Shown here: one piece after another, positions 58,384 to 64,000 of the stretch
Position numbering within the stretch: the first letter of the stretch is position 1
How the letters are laid out: each line of letters opens with the position of its first letter
NCBI RefSeq assembly: GCF_024679245.1
Contig: NC_090173.1
Span: 9,339,428-9,403,427 of the forward strand
Length of the DNA: 64,000 nucleotides
Direction: 5' to 3'
From: Pseudorasbora parva
Taxonomy: Eukaryota; Chordata; Actinopteri; Cypriniformes; Gobionidae
The notes under the pieces: generated by a model
Seen by the model: the letters and a program-made list of their open reading frames with translations, nothing else
What the model was told of the DNA's origin: nothing
The model's database searches: none
Program-made: the position numbers and the translations under genes

Positions 58384-59607
58384 AGGGGGGGGGGGGGGGG
58401 TGAAATGCTGTTTCATGCATACTGAGCTTTTTACACTGTTAAAGACTTGGATTCCCATCCTAAACATAGACAAAGATTCAAAAACTAATGTTGGACGTTT
58501 GATGGAGTATTTCTGTGTCAAAAATACTCCTTCCGGTTTCTCACAAGTTTCGGGGAGTTTTTTTCGAGTATGGGTCGGCTTGACGTTAATAGAGCGGAAG
58601 GTCCTTGTATGGGCCATACGGGCTCTTCTCCCGGTAGGGTGTGCGCGCGCGTGACTAGAGCGAGAGAGGAAATGCACGCAGAAAACAGTCTCTCAGATGC
58701 AGATCCAGTCGTCCGTGAACACTTCTGTGGCGCCGCGCTCCACTTTATTCCTATGGGTGACGTCGAGCGACTTCAACGCTTCAGCTCAGCATTCCGGGAA
58801 GGCAGCGCTGCATTTGAACCGATTTGAACGCAGAAATGACGGGAAGCTTCAAGGCATCGCTTCAGTCGCGTCTCAAAGTGGATTTCCACGGTCACTGCTG
58901 TCACAGGACTTCACCAAATCATACCAAAGAAGTGTGTTTTTGACAGAGCGGTCCCAGCGATAAAGGTTCGGTCCTGCTTTGGAAGCAGCCGGTGAGTAAA
59001 ACTGCTTCAAATGTCTGTGCTGTCGGCTATCGTCGCGTGAGTAAACATCAGTAAACGACACGATCGCGTGCTTCGTCATTCAAATGCGCTAACGGTTACT
59101 CCATTGTTGTTCTGTATAACTTTACACTAGTCTGACTCTGTGACGTGCAAAACCGTTTTGCTTGCTACTCCTAAGGTCTAACATTAGTCACATACAATAG
59201 TCCATAAACCGAATCATGTCCTCATAAACTGCGAGTAAAGACACACAGAGGCCCCTAAATACAGTCCATACCACAGAGACGGACATCCTGATGTTGCCGT
59301 TTCTCCTGTTCAATTTATTTCTCCCTCAGATTTGATTGTGGATCATTATCTGTATTAGCTGAGATAGATGGGTTTCTCCACGCTTGAGGACGTCACCGCT
59401 TTGCGCGCATTCATCATTCTTTAGCTCCGCCCACACGATACGCCTCCAGGCGCTCGGTTTTTTCCGGAAAGACTCGGTACAGCCCATATTTCTTTTATAA
59501 ATATGATAAAACTAAAGACTTTTCAGAGATATGAAGGATGCAATACTACTCTATAGGTACTCAAGATTGACATGAGATTGACTGAAACTGAGTGTTTCAC
59601 CCCCCCT
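58384..59607. mobile_element. TTAA-type non-autonomous element (piggyBac or Kolobok)
   Basis: Inverted ends AGGGGGGG-GTGAAA and TTTCACCCCCCCT, flanked by TTAA at 58380-58383 and 59608-59611. The G run is expanded to 17 at the left. Small ORFs inside have no domain. The TTAA target site is used by piggyBac and Kolobok transposons; the two cannot be told apart here. Confidence 0.8.
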
Positions 59608-59611
59608 TTAA

Positions 59612-60494
59612 ACGCAATATTACACTATAATACAGTTTCAGTTAAAAACGTTAAAGTTATGAGACAAATATGATTATTATTGAAGTTTGTACTCATATAA
59701 TGTAAATATAATTCAACTTAACTGCAAAAGAGATTTATTCTGTTGTGAAAAGTGAACACTTACAAAAATGTATAATTAATACAGAAATACTTGTTTAATG
59801 AAAAATAACAGAGAATATGGTTTAGAGAGAAATGTACTTTGAAGAAGATGTGACTTCATGCTATCCAATTGTGGATATAACCTGTGTTTCAATACAGAGC
59901 AACCAAAGATAACAGTATAATTCATGATTGCAGATACAAAGTTGAAATGAAGTTTTATGAATAAAAAAATAATCCGGTTGAATGGAGAGACAAACTGTTG
60001 TCCCGCGTCACTAACTTCTGTGATATATTTCCAGATTTCCAGAACTTTGACCAGGATTGTCAATATATATATATATCTGCTAGCGGACCCTGGCCGTGAC
60101 CCGTTACATAAACCATATATTATCGTTACAATCAGTGCTTTAATTATTAGATAATGGTGAGACGAGATATTTGACTTTTGATGACCATTTTGTTGCACTA
60201 AAACCACTTTAAAAAAAAAAAATTCTTGGTGATTGAATCTCACCACATCTTAATCTAGATGCACTACAACTTGTGGTTTATATGTATTTGTGTAAGTGAT
60301 TAAATAAACCAGTAATTGATACTTATATTCATATATAATCGGTATTGTTTGTCATGCTTTGTAAATTAATATTGATATGAACTTTTTCTCACTTTAAGTT
60401 TCCAGTCCAGCTATCAGGTTCAGGCAAAATCTATCACACAATAGTCTTTAATCTTTATAGACCATTAAAAATGTGTGCTCCTGTGTATATACAC
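59612..60494. other. Gene-free stretch
   Basis: AT-rich. Contains the second copy (59970-60040) of the phrase ATCCGGTTGAATGGAGA seen at 57992. No gene supported. Confidence 0.5.
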
Positions 60495-60497
60495 TGA

Positions 60498-61184
60498 GAC
60501 CTAGTCCACACTTACACGGGTATTTCTATTACCAGAGTTTTTCCTCCTCCGTTTTAAAAAGCAATCGCGTCCACACAAGCACGGTTTGAAAAAAAAAATC
60601 TGTCCACATGAGAACGCAAAACTACGCTATGATTGGCTGCCTGATTTCCACATGGGTCCCGTCCACGGCACCGATGCACATTGGACTGACTGAGGGATGC
60701 CATGGGCTCAAGTGAAACCCTTCTACAAGTTCCTTTACTTTGGACTCAGTGACAGGTAACTGTATATACACAGGTGCAGGGCCGAAGTGGACTGTAATAG
60801 CTTCACACACTTGCTTTACTATTTTGTATTACTGCATTCTGGCACCTTTGTTCTGCAATACAATGAAATAACTGAACATGTATCTGTAGGATATACGTGT
60901 GATTAGCGCTGTCAGTAGTCCACCGCATAGACTCGACTCACGTAAATCAAAAGGAGATAACGTGGAAAATCTGACATCAAACAAAGGAAGAACGGCGCGC
61001 ACTTCGATTTAAAAAGCTGAAATCTCCGGTTTCACCATCTACACGTCAATGCTGTAATCGGAGTTAAAATCTTCCCCCTGGCCGGAGTTTTCAAAAAAGT
61101 ACAGCGTTTGCGTGTGGACGGACAGGCAAACCGCGTAGAAAAAGCTGCGGTTTTGAAAATACCCGTGTTCGTGTGGACAGGGCC
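60498..61184. mobile_element. PIF/Harbinger element, deletion derivative
   Basis: Ends GACCTAGTCCACAC and the complement of GTGTGGACAGGGCC, with TGA on both sides (60495-60497 and 61185-61187). It contains a fragment of a Harbinger transposase, which supports the superfamily directly. Confidence 0.75.
60622..60810 (-). pseudogene. HARBI1-like transposase fragment
   Basis: About 62 codons. The segment SPMCIGAVDGTHVEIRQP matches the block around the first catalytic Asp of PIF/Harbinger transposases (C-GAVDGTHI-I--P). The preceding VTESKVKELVEGF is consistent. The rest of the enzyme is missing, cut off by the element's own end. Confidence 0.75.
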
Positions 61185-61187
61185 TGA

Positions 61188-62406
61188 ATATATATTACTT
61201 GTATATTACTATATTATATATTACTGTATATTATTACTTGCTTCAATGTTGCCACCCCATAAATAATTTTCTAGATCTGCCCCATATCTGACCAATGAGA
61301 AACACTGTTTTGTTATTTCAGTGAAGTGTCACTGCTAATTTTCACTTAATGATTTTATAATAGAATCACATTTGTTAGTCTTACACCACTGAAAGAGTTA
61401 ATTTAACACATGCACATTATCAGTAATTGTAATGAGGTTAAAAATGATCATTTCTTCATTGAAGTAGATGAATGTAAAATGTTCTTTCTAATCAACAACA
61501 ATGTTGAATAAAATATAAATGTTTATTAGCCAATAGAGATACTTCATTACAGTTGTTTAAAGATAAAATATACGTCGTAAAAACAAATGTGCCGTCTCTA
61601 GGAATCAATGAAATCTTTCAATCTGAGTTTCAGAGCAAATTTTCATGATCCTTGTATACACAACAAATGTGGGATTTCACTGTCATTTTCAGAAATTAAA
61701 GATTATATATTTGGCTTGATAATTAGGTTTTAAAGCATGGTAACAAAAATGTCTTGGATCCTGATTTGTGTGTATTTTTGTTCTATGAAATAGTCAGTTT
61801 TTTTTTTTACATAGAGCTTTATAGAAGATTGTGTCAAAGCAGTTTTACTCTAATAAACAGGAAAAAAAAAAAACTGAAAAAAAATTCAGATTTCAGACTT
61901 TGCTGATATCTAGTGGTGAAATTTTGCAACTGACTGAAAACATGAATGTCTACATTACAAGATGACAGTCAACAATAACTACAAACAATCCAGCCTCATA
62001 ACTCAATGAATGGCATAATAATTGTTAAGTTAAACACCGGACCCTACCCTCTGATTGTCTAACTTAAAATATAAACTGTTGATAACATATCTGAACTCCT
62101 CTGACAATACGGACACGTCAAATCAAACTTTCCACATCCATTTGTCCTGTCATGAGCAGATTTCACCGCTGTCACAGTATTAACCCTAAATCAGGCAAGA
62201 GTGGAAAATTATCATCCAAAAATCATTTCATGTCACTTTTTATATCATCTGAACTAAAACATATCCAGAGGAAATTCATGAGTTTGTGTGCCCATATAAT
62301 CTCAGTGAAAGTGGTAAACAGATTTGGCTTGCTGTCTGCTATAGAGGGGCTCGGAGAGGATCTTCTACCTGAGCTCGCATTGCCCCCCTATAACAGGCAA
62401 ATTGAA
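61188..62406. other. Gene-free stretch
   Basis: AT-rich, no gene recognised. The frame at 62152-62409 has no domain. Confidence 0.45.
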
Positions 62407-62560
62407 TGAATGAGGCATTTATATAACGCTTTCATATGTACTACTGTACACCCAAAGCGCTTTACACTCGTGTCAGGGATCTCTCCTCAACCACCACCAA
62501 AAATGTGTACAAAAGGAGGAGGAGGGATAGAGGAACTTAAAAGAGGAAGAGGTAAGCTGC
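62407..62560. repeat. Dispersed fish repeat fragment
   Basis: GGCATTTATATAACGCTTTC followed by CACCCAAAGCGCTTTACAC matches a common teleost repeat of LINE/SINE 3' type. Short and truncated. Confidence 0.45.
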
Positions 62561-62809
62561 TGGTTTTATACCTTGGTATTCATTGAAAGATTAGATGGGC
62601 GTACTCCTCCTGAAATTACGTTTAATAACTTCACTTAAATATTTGATATAGTTTGGGTTTTATTAGCTTTATCTCCCAGGATCCGTTGCCCTATTAGGGG
62701 ATAAAAGGCCAAGGCCATCAGTGTTTCTGTGATGTATTTGATGCAAAAAATAAATAAAATAATAATAATAATATGTAAAATATGCTGCATGCATGACATG
62801 TTTATTTAT

Positions 62810-63303
62810 TTATTTAAAAGGGACAGTGCATATTGATGAACATATATGTAAATATGCCAGATTTAGCCCATTGGCTACTTTCCATCTGTAGTCCCTGGCA
62901 GATCAGGACAAGAAATAACATAAAACAATACAAGCAGTCAACATAAATTACAACATTAGACTTAAACAACACATCAAAGGCTATGATCGCATTGTCTCGG
63001 AAGACAATGGTCAGGACAAGTAATAACAGAACAGTACACACATTCAATATAAAAGACACTTCAGATACAATGATTACAGGCCTGGTTACTCTTGAGCCAA
63101 TGTTTCAGGTTTGTCTTAAATGCGTTTATTGTCAGACTGTCTCTGATCGTAGCTGGTATGCTGTTCCATATCTCCGCCCCTTTGACTGACAGCACATGAA
63201 AGCTGACTGAAAGCTGTCTGAGTATCCTAAAATTGAGATTTTTCCACTGCTGAAAGGTTTTGTCTTCAACCTTAGGGGTGGGAAAATCTGCCCTTGAGCT
63301 CAA
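62810..63303 (-). mobile_element. LINE 3' end with reverse-transcriptase tail
   Basis: The minus frame at 63061-63303 ends with a typical ORF2 C-terminus (VKGAEIWNSIPATIRDSLTI then NAFKTNLKHWLKS). The 3' UTR continues to about 62810. 5'-truncated. The clade is not fixed, probably L2/Rex-like. Confidence 0.65.
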
Positions 63304-63819
63304 TCCCTAATCCATCATATCAGGTCATTTATGCAGAGGTGTAAAGTCCAGGGGACATAAAGTAAAAGTCCTGCCATATTATTATAGTCAACTTATTTCA
63401 CTAATTAATTCTACCTCCCTGCTGAAAAACTGAGCTACTTAGCAAATCAAGGTGTTTGGAACAAAATACAGAGCAGGACTTTTTATCTTCTGATCCTGGA
63501 CTTTCCACCTCTGTTCACATTTGAAAGTCTCTTCTGCCCTGTGCTGGACAATTTGAGACACTGACAATCACAAGATCTCATCAGAGGAGGATTAAACACC
63601 TCCACAAACAGCATTACCAGTGTCACACATTACTGACCAGACTGACTTTATTTCTGTCTACAGAAGCTCTTATTGAGAATCAACAGAAGTTTAGATTTTG
63701 ATGATTTATTGAAAATAATAAAGTCACCATTATGGAGATCAGTGTTGTCTTTAATTTGGCTCTTGACCCTGTCATCACTTCCAAATATCTTCCTTTGTGT
63801 TTATCAGAAGAACATACAG
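63304..63819. other. Gene-free stretch
   Basis: No gene recognised. Confidence 0.45.
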
Positions 63820-63879
63820 GTTTGAAACAACTTGAGGGTGAGTAAATGATGCCAGTTTTTGGGTGAACTATCCCTTTAA
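63820..63879. repeat. Right half of a TTAA-type short element
   Basis: Reads CAACTTGAGGGTGAGTAAAT through GGGTGAACTATCCCTTTAA. It lies directly before the repeated TRIM leader. Confidence 0.65.
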
Positions 63880-63886
63880 GACCTGT

Positions 63887-64000
63887 CTCGAGATCAAGAC
63901 CGGTCTTGACTATGAGGGACCGATTACAAACCACACCCATGTGTTCAGAAACTCCCCCCTCTCACAACACTTACAGGAAGAGACTGACTTGTTATTTCTC
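63887..64000 (+). promoter_or_regulatory. 5' leader of a second TRIM copy, cut by the window edge
   Basis: Bases 63941-64000 equal 46401-46460 of the TRIM leader with a single mismatch, and similarity reaches back to about 63887. In the first copy the ATG follows 200 bp after the end of this block. A tandem TRIM paralogue is therefore expected just downstream of the window. Confidence 0.7.

Overview
The window is eukaryotic and looks like a teleost fish, most probably a cyprinid (carp/minnow group). The evidence is: three Tc1 transposons of fish type, tRNA-derived SINEs, many short elements beginning AGGGATAGTTCACCC with TTAA target sites, CA/TA microsatellites, and two gene families that are expanded in fish (very large GTPases and TRIM ubiquitin ligases). 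The species call is inference. Only four coding loci look intact: a giant GTPase exon (8886-13769 +), a zinc-finger/transposase-like ORF (34504-37161 -), a spliced SAM-like companion gene (32046-34507 -, 3' end not found) and a complete six-exon TRIM gene (46660-51166 +). No rRNA, tRNA or CRISPR was seen.

Layout. 1-8.9 kb: non-coding, with a hAT-like element (perfect 8-bp target duplication), two PIF/Harbinger-type non-autonomous elements and two SINEs. 8.9-13.8 kb: last coding exon of a VLIG/URGCP-type GTPase. 14-21 kb: a decayed MADF-BESS gene of PIF/Harbinger type whose first exon is split by a 3.96-kb repeat flanked by AATT. 21.2-45.5 kb: a nest of transposons (below). 46.6-51.2 kb: TRIM gene with a short TTAA-type element and a Tc1 element in intron 1. 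51-64 kb: more non-autonomous elements and LINE ends. The last 60 bases repeat the TRIM 5' leader almost exactly, so a second TRIM copy probably starts just outside the window.

The nest is the most striking structure. A Tc1 terminal repeat is broken at one point; its two sides lie at about 21196 and 44055. Between them sits a tyrosine-recombinase element whose left end (138 bp at 21195) recurs without a mismatch at 43729, directly after a right end, and whose right end occurs twice (to 43728 and to 44056). All three junctions fit conservative integration of a circular form through an AA dinucleotide, leaving one full copy and one 328-bp deleted copy head-to-tail. The full copy was then hit by a 17.6-kb hAT-like element (21532-39142, 8-bp duplication GTAATCGT). 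That element holds a long palindrome with 8-bp subterminal repeats, a Tc1 copy, a LINE end and a probable CACTA/EnSpm-type locus with the two minus-strand genes. The recombinase gene is broken, and beside it lies a 28-bp minisatellite of about 59 units.

The GTPase and TRIM families are both linked to interferon responses in fish. Their closeness here is suggestive only.
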